From Treponema sp. (lineage in GTDB: Bacteria; Spirochaetota; Spirochaetia; Treponematales; Treponemataceae): a stretch of 64,000 nt of DNA. The position numbers and the translations under genes were made by a program. The notes under the pieces were generated by a model. The model saw only the letters and a program-made list of their open reading frames with translations, made no database searches and was not told the DNA's origin. This document shows positions 8,835 to 17,510 of the stretch, piece by piece (the stretch's first letter is position 1; each line of letters opens with the position of its first letter). The stretch lies in contig JAKSTM010000006.1 in assembly GCA_024402565.1 (NCBI GenBank), positions 22,229 through 86,228 of the forward strand. Reading direction: 5' to 3'.

Positions 8835-9704
8835 TTATTTTTTTTCTCTTGAAATCATTTCCAGAAGAAGCTCTGTTTCTTCTCTTTTTTCTGTCATGAA
8901 AATTCTGGCCCCATCACAAACTGCCAGATTTGAATACTTCCCGAAAAAATCAAATTTATCTGTACAATCCATTTTTCTAAAAATATTACCAGCCGCTTTT
9001 TTTACTGTTATCTCAGAAAGTCCAAGTTGACGAGCAATATAATCATATTTTTCATTTTGAAGGATTTTACAAATTATAATTATTTCACGATAAGAAAGAT
9101 CTTCAAATCCAGAAAGATCTAAAAACTTTCTTCCAAATTCTTGCACATTTTCTTTTAAACCAGAGTTATCATCGACGGAAATATTTTTAGAAATATTATG
9201 AATCGAAAAGAAGAATACTGCAGCAACCACGATTAACGAAAAAGTCACAAGATACTGAAACAGATTTCCCAGAAAAAAATCAATTCCGTGAAGGACTAAC
9301 TGTAAAATAATAATCAGAAAATAAAAAACACAAATAGTCAGAACCTTCACTTTTCTTTTTGTCTTAAAAAATCCCAACACATAAATTGAAACAATAAAAA
9401 CACAATAATAGACAAAACTATATAAAACATCTGCTTTTTCAACAGGTAAATATATTGAAAACAATAAACCTAGAATTGTATAAAAAACGGGGTTTCCCGG
9501 AAAAACAATTATCAAAAGAAAGAAAGTTGCGGAAATTACATGCACCATCTGGAATATAACAGGATACTGAACAGTTGGATTTCCCAAAGGACGAAACCAT
9601 GACGGAAGAATAATACTCACCAGAGAAACGATAAGTGCAAAACCAGGAATTATTCTATAAATAATTTTATCCTTCAAAGTTTCCAAAACTACTCTCTTTT
9701 TCAT
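8835..9704 (-). CDS. Membrane-embedded LuxR-family transcription regulator
   Basis: A 289-residue protein with about seven hydrophobic segments over residues 15-170 and a C-terminal LuxR-type helix-turn-helix (about 200-260; LSYREIIIICKIL followed by YIARQLGLSEITVKKAAGNIFRKM). It should sense something in or through the membrane and bind DNA while membrane-tethered; the signal is unknown. It is divergent from the nfeD-stomatin operon, with two near-identical palindromes in the shared 198-base gap, the natural place for its binding sites. A -10-like TAAAAT (complement of 9711-9716) is six bases before the ATG, without a ribosome site. Confidence 0.82.
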   Translation of the reverse strand: MKKRVVLETLKDKIIYRIIPGFALIVSLVSIILPSWFRPLGNPTVQYPVIFQMVHVISATFFLLIIVFPGNPVFYTILGLLFSIYLPVEKADVLYSFVYYCVFIVSIYVLGFFKTKRKVKVLTICVFYFLIIILQLVLHGIDFFLGNLFQYLVTFSLIVVAAVFFFSIHNISKNISVDDNSGLKENVQEFGRKFLDLSGFEDLSYREIIIICKILQNEKYDYIARQLGLSEITVKKAAGNIFRKMDCTDKFDFFGKYSNLAVCDGARIFMTEKREETELLLEMISREKK

Positions 9705-9760
9705 GATTATATTTTATATCAGGAGTTCTTTTTATTGTAGAAGAAATTCCCCGTATCTTC

Positions 9761-9776
9761 ATATACCTTGGTATAT
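9761..9776. promoter_or_regulatory. Palindromic operator-like site 1
   Basis: Perfect palindrome ATATACCTTGGTATAT (7-base arms, 2-base centre) in the divergent gap between the LuxR-type regulator and nfeD. A near copy starts exactly 40 bases downstream, about four helical turns, so two dimers would sit on the same DNA face. Function as an operator is inferred. Confidence 0.55.
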
Positions 9777-9800
9777 TCAAAGAAACCTTTCTTCAAAAAA

Positions 9801-9816
9801 GTATACTTTGGTATAT
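9801..9816. promoter_or_regulatory. Palindromic operator-like site 2
   Basis: GTATACTTTGGTATAT matches site 1 at 13 of 16 positions and keeps the right half-site GGTATAT intact. Outer arms aaattccccgt (9744-9754) and acgggaatt (from 9820) form a further inverted repeat around the pair. Confidence 0.5.
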
Positions 9817-9902
9817 TTCACGGGAATTCCATTGCGCTGTGCAACCGCTTGATTTAGAATGCAAATTGTAGTTTGAACTAACATTTTTTTTAGGAGGATT
9901 CA

Positions 9903-10355
9903 GTGTATAACAATATCATGATGTGGATATGGCTGGCAGTTGTTATTATCTGCGTGGTAGTAGAACTTCTAACAACATCGTTAACCACTATCTGGTTTGC
10001 TCTAAGCGCAATCTTAATGATTTTCCTTTCGAAAATCGGACTTGCACTTCAATGGCAAATTCTTATCTTTCTAGTTCTGTCTTTTGCACTTTTATTTGTA
10101 ACAAGACCTCTGGTCATGAAAAAAATCCGACCTCAGAATACAAATGTAAATGCACTGGAAGGCCAGGAAGTATTAATTGTTAAAGCCGTTGAACAATTCC
10201 AGAAAGGTGAAGCAAAAACCAAAAATGGAGTTGTTTGGACTTGTGAAAGTGAATCTGGTCAAAATATTTCGGCCGGTTCAACAGCCATTGTAACTAAAGT
10301 AAATGGAAATACTTTAATTATTAAAACTAAAAACGAAAATAAAACAGGAGAGTAA
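9903..10355 (+). CDS. NfeD-family membrane protein
   Basis: A 150-residue NfeD short-form protein: two to three transmembrane helices (about residues 5-70) and a C-terminal OB-fold-like domain (about 85-145). NfeD proteins partner with SPFH/stomatin proteins, and a stomatin gene follows two bases downstream. The start is GTG at 9903, chosen because AGGAGG (9892-9897) lies five bases before it. Confidence 0.9.
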   Translation: MYNNIMMWIWLAVVIICVVVELLTTSLTTIWFALSAILMIFLSKIGLALQWQILIFLVLSFALLFVTRPLVMKKIRPQNTNVNALEGQEVLIVKAVEQFQKGEAKTKNGVVWTCESESGQNISAGSTAIVTKVNGNTLIIKTKNENKTGE

Positions 10356-10357
10356 AA

Positions 10358-11245
10358 ATGATTTGGGTTATTATCGCACTTATTGTAATTGTACTTATTC
10401 TGATTATTACAAACATCAGAATTGTTCCACAGTCTTCGTCATACGTTATTGAGCGTCTTGGCGGATATCAAAACACATGGAATGTTGGTCTTCATGTAAA
10501 ATTTCCTTTTATCGATCGAATTGCAAATAAAGTCAGTTTAAAAGAAAGAGTTCTGGATTTCCCTCCACAGCCTGTAATTACAAAAGATAACGTTACAATG
10601 ATGATCGATACTGTTGTTTACTTTCAAATTACAGATCCAAAGCTTTATACATATGGTGTTGAAAAACCAATAAACGCCCTTGAAAACCTGAGTGCTACAA
10701 CACTCCGTAACATCATCGGTGAACTGGAACTGGACCAGACACTTACAAGCCGTGATGTAATCAATACAAAAATGCGTTCCATTCTGGACGAAGCCACAGA
10801 TCCTTGGGGAATTAAAGTTAACCGCGTTGAAGTAAAAAACATTATTCCACCAGAAGCAATTAAAGAAGCAATGGAAAAGCAGATGCGTGCTGAACGTGAA
10901 CGCCGTGAATCAATCCTTATAGCAGAAGGACAGAAACAGAGTGCTATCCTTGTTGCTGAAGGAAAAAAACAGAGTATGATTCTTGAAGCAGAAGCTGAAA
11001 AAGAAGCTGCCATCCAGAAAGCAAAAGGTGAAGCTGAAGCCATACTTGAAGTTCAGAAAGCAAAAGCAGACGGTCTTCGCATGCTTAAGGAAGCCGACAT
11101 CGATGCAGCAGTTATCAAACTACGCAGCCTTGAAGCTTTTGAAGTTGCAGCAAACGGTCAGGCAACAAAAATCATCGTTCCGTCTGATATGCAAAATCTT
11201 GCAGGTGTGGTAACATCAATAGCAGAAATTGCAAAAACAAAATAA
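10358..11245 (+). CDS. Stomatin/prohibitin-like SPFH-domain protein
   Basis: A 295-residue SPFH protein: N-terminal transmembrane anchor (residues 1-20), SPFH domain (about 20-190; FPFIDRIANKVSLKERV, VYFQITDP), then an Ala/Glu/Lys-rich coiled coil (about 190-250). Such proteins form large membrane-associated rings that organise microdomains and quality-control proteases. It is paired with NfeD in one operon. The frame carries a GAGAGTAAAAATG start context. Confidence 0.93.
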   Translation: MIWVIIALIVIVLILIITNIRIVPQSSSYVIERLGGYQNTWNVGLHVKFPFIDRIANKVSLKERVLDFPPQPVITKDNVTMMIDTVVYFQITDPKLYTYGVEKPINALENLSATTLRNIIGELELDQTLTSRDVINTKMRSILDEATDPWGIKVNRVEVKNIIPPEAIKEAMEKQMRAERERRESILIAEGQKQSAILVAEGKKQSMILEAEAEKEAAIQKAKGEAEAILEVQKAKADGLRMLKEADIDAAVIKLRSLEAFEVAANGQATKIIVPSDMQNLAGVVTSIAEIAKTK

Positions 11246-11256
11246 TGGAGTATAAC

Positions 11257-11637
11257 ATGAAACATCTGATTCTGATTACCTTAACAGCTATTCTTTTAGG
11301 ACTTGCATCTTGTTCATCAACATCTCCTAGCAATATCCCTACAGATTTGTCTGCTGCACAAATTCTTCAATTAGGTCAGAATGCAGAATCCATTGGACAA
11401 TACAAAGATGCCGAAACATACTTTATTACAACAATTCAGAGATATGGAATGGATAATACTGTTTATGTTGAAGCCCGTTATGAACTTGGAAACTGTTACC
11501 TTAAAGAAAAGAAGTATGATCTGGCAAAAGGATGTTTTACAGAAATCCTCTCAATTTATGAAGATACCGCTGCAGGTGCACTTCCTGGAGCATTCTTAAA
11601 ACTTGCTAAAATAGGATTAAGCAAAATTCCTGAATAA
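11257..11637 (+). CDS. Small TPR-containing lipoprotein
   Basis: A 126-residue exported lipoprotein; signal peptide ends in LASC, the lipobox cysteine. The mature part has two TPR-like helical repeats (AESIGQYKDAETYFITTIQ and YELGNCYLKEKKYDLAKGCF). I chose ATG at 11257 over the in-frame ATG at 11245, which overlaps the stomatin stop, because GGAG at 11248-11251 is correctly spaced for 11257 and the signal peptide then begins MKHLILIT. It is the third gene of the nfeD-stomatin operon. Substrate unknown. Confidence 0.75.
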   Translation: MKHLILITLTAILLGLASCSSTSPSNIPTDLSAAQILQLGQNAESIGQYKDAETYFITTIQRYGMDNTVYVEARYELGNCYLKEKKYDLAKGCFTEILSIYEDTAAGALPGAFLKLAKIGLSKIPE

Positions 11638-11641
11638 TTAA

Positions 11642-12916
11642 TCAAGTTGCAAGAACTATTTTTAGTCTAGTTATTCTTCGATTAACCTGTTCATCTACAA
11701 TGAACAGGTTTTTTTTATGAATTAAAACTTGGCCGGAAGATGGTAACGAACCAAACTGTTCCAAAGCCCATCCTCCAAGTGTATTGTAAAAATCACTTTC
11801 CAAATCCAAGGACAAAAGATTATTTACATCTTCAATTTTCAAATCACCTGGCAAAAGAAATTCTTTTGCCGATAAAACTTTTATACGATTCTCTGGAGGT
11901 ATTTCTTCATGAGTTGAATCGTCGCTCATTCGTCCAAAAACAACTCTCATTATATCTGTCATGGTGACAACACCTTGTGTGCCACCTGCTTCATCCAGGA
12001 CTACTGCAAAACTTTTATTCTCTTTATAAAAAACATCAAGAAGAGTAAACAAACTTATTGTACCAGGCACAAAAAGAACTGATTTCATCATACGCTTTGC
12101 AAAAAATTCTTTTTCATTCTCTTCATCGCGTACAGAAAAAAGAATATCTTGATAATTCAAAACGCCTGTAACATCTTCCATTGTTTCATGATATACCGCA
12201 ATATTTGAGTAGCCACTAGAAAGAAACTCTTCCATCACTTCTTCAGCTGTTGCAGATTCTTCAACCATTGCCACAAGAGAACGATGGTGTGTAATATCAT
12301 TTACCGTAACATCACTAAAGCTGAAGATTTTTTTCAACATCAAACTTTCTTCAGTTTCTAGAGTTCCTTCTTTTTCACCCATCTGAATAAGAGTTTGAAT
12401 CTCTTCAGGTGTGATTTCTTGTGAAGATGGCTTCATTAATTTTTCAGCCAGAAAAACTGCAAAATGAGAAATTTGTGTAAAAAGCCAGACAATCGGAAAA
12501 AGAATTTGTTTTATTGTATTTATGACAACAGAAGCTCTGGATGCTATTTTTTCAGGATTTCTACCTGCCAATGTTTTAGGGACAATCTGGCCAAAAACTG
12601 TAATGAAAAATGAAATAATAAGTGTTGATACTCCAAGTGCTTTTTCGCCTGCAATTTCCATAGCAAGAACAGTAGCCAAAGCAGAAGCAAAAGAATTAAC
12701 AAAGTTCGTTCCAATCAAAACTGTGGTCAGAACATTGTCCATATCACTTTTCAACTTTGCAACAAGACGGGCATGAGGTTTCTTTTCCTGAATCATTCTA
12801 CGGATTTTTAACTTTTGTAATGAAAGAAATGCAGTTTCACTTGAAGAAAAAAAAGCTACAAATGAAATGAGAATACATAATGAAAAAAGAATAATTATTA
12901 CTTTCACAGAATTCAT
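11642..12916 (-). CDS. CNNM/CorC (HlyC) family membrane protein 2
   Basis: A 424-residue protein with an N-terminal CNNM (DUF21) domain (about four helices, residues 1-180; FFSSSETAFLSLQKLKI), a CBS pair (about 205-320), and a C-terminal transporter-associated CorC_HlyC domain (about 335-424). Family members are linked to Mg2+ or other divalent cation efflux and to membrane stress; the exact ion here is not evident. It overlaps the previous paralogue by four bases (ATGA). The last 75 bases also contain the terminator of the opposing operon. Confidence 0.9.
   Translation of the reverse strand: MNSVKVIIILFSLCILISFVAFFSSSETAFLSLQKLKIRRMIQEKKPHARLVAKLKSDMDNVLTTVLIGTNFVNSFASALATVLAMEIAGEKALGVSTLIISFFITVFGQIVPKTLAGRNPEKIASRASVVINTIKQILFPIVWLFTQISHFAVFLAEKLMKPSSQEITPEEIQTLIQMGEKEGTLETEESLMLKKIFSFSDVTVNDITHHRSLVAMVEESATAEEVMEEFLSSGYSNIAVYHETMEDVTGVLNYQDILFSVRDEENEKEFFAKRMMKSVLFVPGTISLFTLLDVFYKENKSFAVVLDEAGGTQGVVTMTDIMRVVFGRMSDDSTHEEIPPENRIKVLSAKEFLLPGDLKIEDVNNLLSLDLESDFYNTLGGWALEQFGSLPSSGQVLIHKKNLFIVDEQVNRRITRLKIVLAT
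11684..11716 (+). terminator. Rho-independent terminator embedded in the opposing gene
   Basis: AACCTGTTCAT and ATGAACAGGTT form an 11-base stem with a 5-base loop followed by eight T. It terminates the plus-strand nfeD operon, yet lies wholly within the 3' coding part of the convergent CorC-like gene, where the same bases encode part of its C-terminal domain. Confidence 0.8.
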
Positions 12917-14214
12917 TTTTCTTCCTCCTCTTCCAGAGGATTTTGTATCTTCATAATTTGCATCCGTTCAATTCTATGTGCCTGAACTTTTTTTACCACA
13001 AAACGATATCCACGGTAATCAACACAATCACCTGGTTCTGGCATAGTACCAGTTTGCTCAATAAACCATCCTGCAATAGTTTCATTCATTTTTGATTCCA
13101 GACTGATATTCAAAGCAGTATGTAAATCGAGAATCAAAACAGAACCATTTATTTCAAAATCATCCTGATTTTCAATTTCATTAAAATGAAATACTTTTCC
13201 ACGTAAAGTCTTTTCTTCTGGTCGCGAGAAAATTTCACGAGATATATCTTCCACTGCAACAAGTCCGTCTGTTCCAGAATATTCATCAACTACAATTGCC
13301 ATAGTTTGCCGATTTTCAAATAAAAGACTTTGAACACTGGACATATTTTTTGTTCCAGGAATGAAAATTGGCTGTCGCATAACACTGGCAACAGAAAAAT
13401 CCTGGGGGTTATTTTTATACTTTAAAAGATCTTTTAAGTATAAAACTCCGACAATATCATCTATTGATTTTCGTACAACAGGAAATCGGGAAAAACCACT
13501 TCGGCCGGATATTTCCATAACATCCCGGTAAGTTGCATTTATTGAAACATACGTTATTTTTGTTCGGGGAATCATAATATCCTGGGCTTCCAAGTCTGTA
13601 AATTTTAAAACCCGGTTCATCATAGAACCTTCATTTTTCTCAAGAGCCCCACTTTCGGTACCCATATCAAAAATTGTTTTTATTTCTTCTTCTGTGTATG
13701 TTTGTTTTTTCTTTTCACTTTTAATTCCAAAGACCCTTAGAATACAACGAGCAAAAAAAGTAACAAGAATTATTACCGGTCTCATTATGTAAAACAAAAC
13801 AGTAAGAAATCCGGATAATGCATAAGCAATTTTATCAGGACATCTAGTGGAAATAGTTTTTGGAGTAATTTCGCCGAATACTAAAAGTAAAATTGTTGCG
13901 ATTATTGTAGCTAATCCTACGCCCTTCTCTCCAAACAATTTAAGAGACACCGCTGTAATCAAAGAGGAAATTAAAATATTTACCAAATCATTGGAAACAA
14001 GAAGTGTGTTAATTAGCTGTTCTTTTTGATCAAGCAGCTTACCAACTCGAAGTGCTTTTTTATCTTTCTGATTTCTTCTAAAACGAAGCTTTAATCGATT
14101 CAATCCCAAAAGAGAACTTTCCGAAATTGAAAAAAGACATGAAAGAAGAATTAAAACTACAAGAAGAATTACCAGTTTTAAGGAAGAGTCGGGAGACGCG
14201 GAAGAACCGTCCAC
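12913..14214 (-). CDS. CNNM/CorC (HlyC) family membrane protein 1
   Basis: A 433-residue paralogue of its downstream neighbour, with the same order: CNNM helices (LLSCLFSISESSLLGLNRLKL), CBS pair (about 200-330, with IMIPRTKITYVSI), and CorC_HlyC domain. Two adjacent, divergent paralogues suggest a heteromeric assembly or distinct ions. The start is GTG at 14214, sharing a base with the upstream TAG; GGAGG lies seven bases before it. Confidence 0.9.
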   Translation of the reverse strand: MDGSSASPDSSLKLVILLVVLILLSCLFSISESSLLGLNRLKLRFRRNQKDKKALRVGKLLDQKEQLINTLLVSNDLVNILISSLITAVSLKLFGEKGVGLATIIATILLLVFGEITPKTISTRCPDKIAYALSGFLTVLFYIMRPVIILVTFFARCILRVFGIKSEKKKQTYTEEEIKTIFDMGTESGALEKNEGSMMNRVLKFTDLEAQDIMIPRTKITYVSINATYRDVMEISGRSGFSRFPVVRKSIDDIVGVLYLKDLLKYKNNPQDFSVASVMRQPIFIPGTKNMSSVQSLLFENRQTMAIVVDEYSGTDGLVAVEDISREIFSRPEEKTLRGKVFHFNEIENQDDFEINGSVLILDLHTALNISLESKMNETIAGWFIEQTGTMPEPGDCVDYRGYRFVVKKVQAHRIERMQIMKIQNPLEEEEEK

Positions 14215-15212
14215 TATTTATCCTCCGAAGCGGAAAGAAGATTTGTTATCTGTGTCACAACCTGTCGTGTAGTTTCTGCCAATTCTGTTTCAGGAGCCGC
14301 TTGAATTGCAGCATTAAAGAAATTCAAAACACCGGCATAGTCATTTGATCCAGCCATAATCATCATCTGACCAGCCATGTAGAAAGCCTGTTGCTTTTCT
14401 TCGCCTTCAAGAACATTTCCCTGGGCAGCTTCACGAAAAACATTTATAGCGGAAGCATAATCTCCTGCCATAGAGTATTTTTTACTTTCTTCCATTACAT
14501 AAACAAAATATAAATAACTTGTAAGCCCAGACTCATTCTTTTTATCTATTTGAACAACAGATTTAAAAAGACTTGTATAAGTTGGGACATATTTATCTTC
14601 TACAAGCTGGTATATCTTGTTAATTTTTTCCATTTTTTCAGAAGGTGTTCCCTTCTTTGTATCATCTACCATTTCTTGAAGAATATCAAAATCGGCTTCG
14701 TATTCTGAAATAAGTGCTGAAAGAGTTTCTACACTAACAAAAGCTTCACTATATTCTTCATCGGCAAATGCATAACCATCTCTATTCATCAAAAAGACAA
14801 CAGGTGTGTATTGCAAATCCAAAACCCTTGCAAGGGAAATATTTTTTGTAATCTGTCTGTTATATTCAGAAGCTGCCTTTTTTTCTTCTTCAGTATTAAA
14901 ATGAGATGGTTCAGATTTTGTATAAGCTTCTGCACCAAAATCAAAATGAACGCTCACGTATTTTTCAGAAAAAGCAGTTTTATACTCATCACTATGAAGA
15001 ACTTCTGTTGTGAACATTTCGCTTTCGTCATCAAAACCGCCCATTGTAATATAGAGGAGTATATTCTTTCCAGTTTTCTTTGCGGCTGCTTTTGCGCTGT
15101 CCATATCATTATAAAAACCAAATTCATCGGGACCTGGCAATTTGTTTCCACAAGAAACAAATCCTAATAAACAGAAAAGCGAAATCAACACAACTAAAAG
15201 ATTTTTTTTCAT
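14214..15212 (-). CDS. Thioredoxin-fold lipoprotein without CxxC
   Basis: A 332-residue exported lipoprotein (signal peptide ending VSCG). The region at about 35-165 resembles a thioredoxin-7 domain: KKTGKNILLYITMGGFDDESEMF holds the usual active-site loop position but has no CxxC, and YTPVVFLMNRDG gives the cis-Pro strand. The rest (about 180-330) is helical and TPR-like. Without redox cysteines it is likely a binding or scaffold protein. It heads the operon with the two CNNM proteins. Confidence 0.7.
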   Translation of the reverse strand: MKKNLLVVLISLFCLLGFVSCGNKLPGPDEFGFYNDMDSAKAAAKKTGKNILLYITMGGFDDESEMFTTEVLHSDEYKTAFSEKYVSVHFDFGAEAYTKSEPSHFNTEEEKKAASEYNRQITKNISLARVLDLQYTPVVFLMNRDGYAFADEEYSEAFVSVETLSALISEYEADFDILQEMVDDTKKGTPSEKMEKINKIYQLVEDKYVPTYTSLFKSVVQIDKKNESGLTSYLYFVYVMEESKKYSMAGDYASAINVFREAAQGNVLEGEEKQQAFYMAGQMMIMAGSNDYAGVLNFFNAAIQAAPETELAETTRQVVTQITNLLSASEDK

Positions 15213-15239
15213 TTTGATTTTCCTATGTAAAGAAACAAA

Positions 15240-15968
15240 CTAAAGCACTGACTTCAAAAACTGCTGAAGTCTTTCACTTTTCGGATGATTAAAAATTTCA
15301 TCAGGAGTTCCCTGTTCTGCGATTTTTCCACCATCCATAAACCAAATACGATCTGCAACTTCACGAGCGAATCCCATTTCGTGTGTAACAACAGCCATTG
15401 TCATTCCGTCAGCAGCAAGATCCTTCATAAGCGAAAGAACTTCACCAACCATTTCCGGATCCAGTGCCGAAGTAGGTTCATCGAACAACAACATTTCTGG
15501 ATTCATTGCAAGAGCACGCACAATTGCAATACGCTGTTTCTGTCCACCAGAAATCATAGAAGGATAAGACTCTGCTTTATCTAAAAGCCCAATTCTTTCC
15601 AAAAGGCGTTTAGCATTTGCTTCGGCTTCTTCTTTGGTCTGAAGCTTTAAGGTAACTGGTGCAAGTATAATATTCTGTAAAACTGTGAGATGTGGAAACA
15701 AGTTAAAATGCTGAAAAACCATACACATCTGACGGCGAACAGCATCAATATCAGTTTTCTTGTCAGTTACATCAATTCCTTTAAAAAATATATGACCCGA
15801 TGTTGGAGTTTCCAGCATGTTCAGACAACGAAGAAAAGTGGATTTTCCGGCACCAGAAGGTCCAATAATAACGATTTTTTCACCTTTAGAAATATGTTCC
15901 GAAATATCATCCAGAACCAGGCTATATTTTCCACCAAAGCCGATGGAAAGATTTTTAACGTCTATCAC
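15240..15968 (-). CDS. Polar amino-acid ABC transporter ATPase (GlnQ-like)
   Basis: A 242-residue ATPase with Walker [10 protein letters not shown], signature ISGGQKQR, Walker [13 protein letters not shown] and H-loop VVTHEMGF, typical of GlnQ/HisP-type importers. Starts with GTG at 15968 and overlaps the permease gene by 14 bases. Works with the permease and binding protein immediately upstream. Confidence 0.94.
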   Translation of the reverse strand: MIDVKNLSIGFGGKYSLVLDDISEHISKGEKIVIIGPSGAGKSTFLRCLNMLETPTSGHIFFKGIDVTDKKTDIDAVRRQMCMVFQHFNLFPHLTVLQNIILAPVTLKLQTKEEAEANAKRLLERIGLLDKAESYPSMISGGQKQRIAIVRALAMNPEMLLFDEPTSALDPEMVGEVLSLMKDLAADGMTMAVVTHEMGFAREVADRIWFMDGGKIAEQGTPDEIFNHPKSERLQQFLKSVL

Positions 15969-16626
15969 TTTTAGCCATCCTTTTTTCTAATGCTGAGAAT
16001 AATTTTGTAAGTCCCAAAGTGAGACAAAGATATATTGCTGCGCAGGAAAGAAGAGGAATCCATGCGTTATAAGTCTGATTTCGAATATTGTCACAAGCCT
16101 TCTGTAAATCAACAACCGCAATAAATGATGCAACAGAAGTTTCCTTAATCATTGTAATAAATTCACTTGTGAATGTTGGAAGAATTGTGCGAATAGCCTG
16201 AGGCAGAATAATTTTCGAAAGTGTCTGCCACCATGAAAGTCCAAGGGAACGTCCGGCTTCTTCCTGGCCCTTATCAATTCCCTGAATACCTGCACGGAAA
16301 ATTTCTGTACAGTAAGCCCCGGAATTAATTCCAAAGGCAATAATTGCAACGATGATTGTATTCTGCAAGCCAATTGGTGCAAAAATAACAAAGTAAAAAA
16401 TCATGAGCAGAGTTGCCATTGGAATACCACGAATCACTGTAGTATAAACATTGGCAATTCCGTTCAGAACTTTATTTTTAGAAATTTTACAAAGGGCAAA
16501 TATACAGCCTAAAATTGATCCAATCAGAACTGCGCAAAATGCGATAAGCAACGTTGTACCAAGCCCCTGCAGAATCAGAAGCCAGCGCTGCTTTGCAAAC
16601 ATAATTCGGACAAAATTATCAAACAT
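15955..16626 (-). CDS. Polar amino-acid ABC transporter permease
   Basis: A 223-residue HisM/GlnP-type permease with about five membrane helices and the ATPase-contact EAA loop ([25 protein letters not shown]). SD sequence AGGGG precedes the ATG. Middle gene of the three-gene importer. Confidence 0.94.
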   Translation of the reverse strand: MFDNFVRIMFAKQRWLLILQGLGTTLLIAFCAVLIGSILGCIFALCKISKNKVLNGIANVYTTVIRGIPMATLLMIFYFVIFAPIGLQNTIIVAIIAFGINSGAYCTEIFRAGIQGIDKGQEEAGRSLGLSWWQTLSKIILPQAIRTILPTFTSEFITMIKETSVASFIAVVDLQKACDNIRNQTYNAWIPLLSCAAIYLCLTLGLTKLFSALEKRMAKSDRR

Positions 16627-16649
16627 ATTTACCCCTGTAATTATATAAG

Positions 16650-17420
16650 TTATTTTCTAACGATAATAACCTGTTTTGACTGATAGTATGGTTCAGAGAA
16701 GTCTACTTCCAGTTTACGTTCTTCTGTAACTGTCATTCCAGCGGCAATGAAGTCTACAGCACCTGACTGAAGAGCTGCGATAAGTGAATCAAAAGCCATA
16801 GCAACAACCTGGAGTTTCATTCCTGCATCATTTGCAAAAATCTGGCTCTGTGAAACATCAAACCCAACAACTTTTGTTCCTTCTGTATATTCGAATGGTG
16901 GGAACGAAGCTTCTGTACCAAGCTTAAGAACATCACCATTTGGAGCTGTTTCGTCAATTTTTGGAATAACGATTTCACCTTCTGTTGGCATAAATGCTTT
17001 CTGAAGCATATCGTATGTTCCGTCTTTTTTCATTCTTGCGATAGAAGCATTAATTGAGCTAAGAAGAGCTTCATCACCTTTACGAACAGCAATTGCATAA
17101 TCTTCAAGAGAGAATTCCTGTTCAAGGATCTTAAGTTTTGGACTGCGTTTTACAATTTCTTTTGCAGGAAGTTCATCGAGAACGATTGCATCGATTGTTC
17201 CAGCTGAAAGAGCAAGACCTGCATCAATTGCCGATTTGAATGAGCTGATTTTTACATTTTCAATGTCGCTGGCATAAATTTCACCAGTTGTTCCGGCCTG
17301 AACACCAACCTTTTTTCCAACAAGGTCATCAGCATTGTTGATTACAACGGCATTCTTTTTTGAACATCCTGTTGCAAGAAGAACAGAAGCTGCCAATAAA
17401 GCTAAAGTAATTTTTTTCAT
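16650..17420 (-). CDS. Amino-acid ABC transporter substrate-binding lipoprotein
   Basis: A 256-residue class II binding protein (SBP_bac_3): lipobox ATGC near residue 19, then two lobes with LKLGTEASFPPFEYTEGTKVVGFDV in the C-terminal part. The order of the segments is notable: a SBP_bac_3-like stretch (VGVQAGTTGEIYA) appears before the usual N-terminal FPPFEY motif, as if the domain were circularly permuted. Amino-acid specificity cannot be read. Confidence 0.85.
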   Translation of the reverse strand: MKKITLALLAASVLLATGCSKKNAVVINNADDLVGKKVGVQAGTTGEIYASDIENVKISSFKSAIDAGLALSAGTIDAIVLDELPAKEIVKRSPKLKILEQEFSLEDYAIAVRKGDEALLSSINASIARMKKDGTYDMLQKAFMPTEGEIVIPKIDETAPNGDVLKLGTEASFPPFEYTEGTKVVGFDVSQSQIFANDAGMKLQVVAMAFDSLIAALQSGAVDFIAAGMTVTEERKLEVDFSEPYYQSKQVIIVRK

Positions 17421-17442
17421 GTTTTACCTCTAATATATAGAA

Positions 17443-17486
17443 AATAATGCATAACTATACCATAAATTGAATATTTATGCATTATT
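17443..17486. promoter_or_regulatory. Long inverted repeat upstream of the amino-acid importer
   Basis: AATAATGCATAA and TTATGCATTATT form perfect 12-base arms separated by 20 bases. They flank TATAGT (complement of 17454-17459), a -10-like hexamer for the importer operon. The element also lies just after the M16 protease stop. It could be an operator or a weak terminator; AT-rich arms and no T-run favour the operator view. Confidence 0.45.
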
Positions 17487-17510
17487 TCAGAGGCTTATCG
17501 GTTTCCTTTT

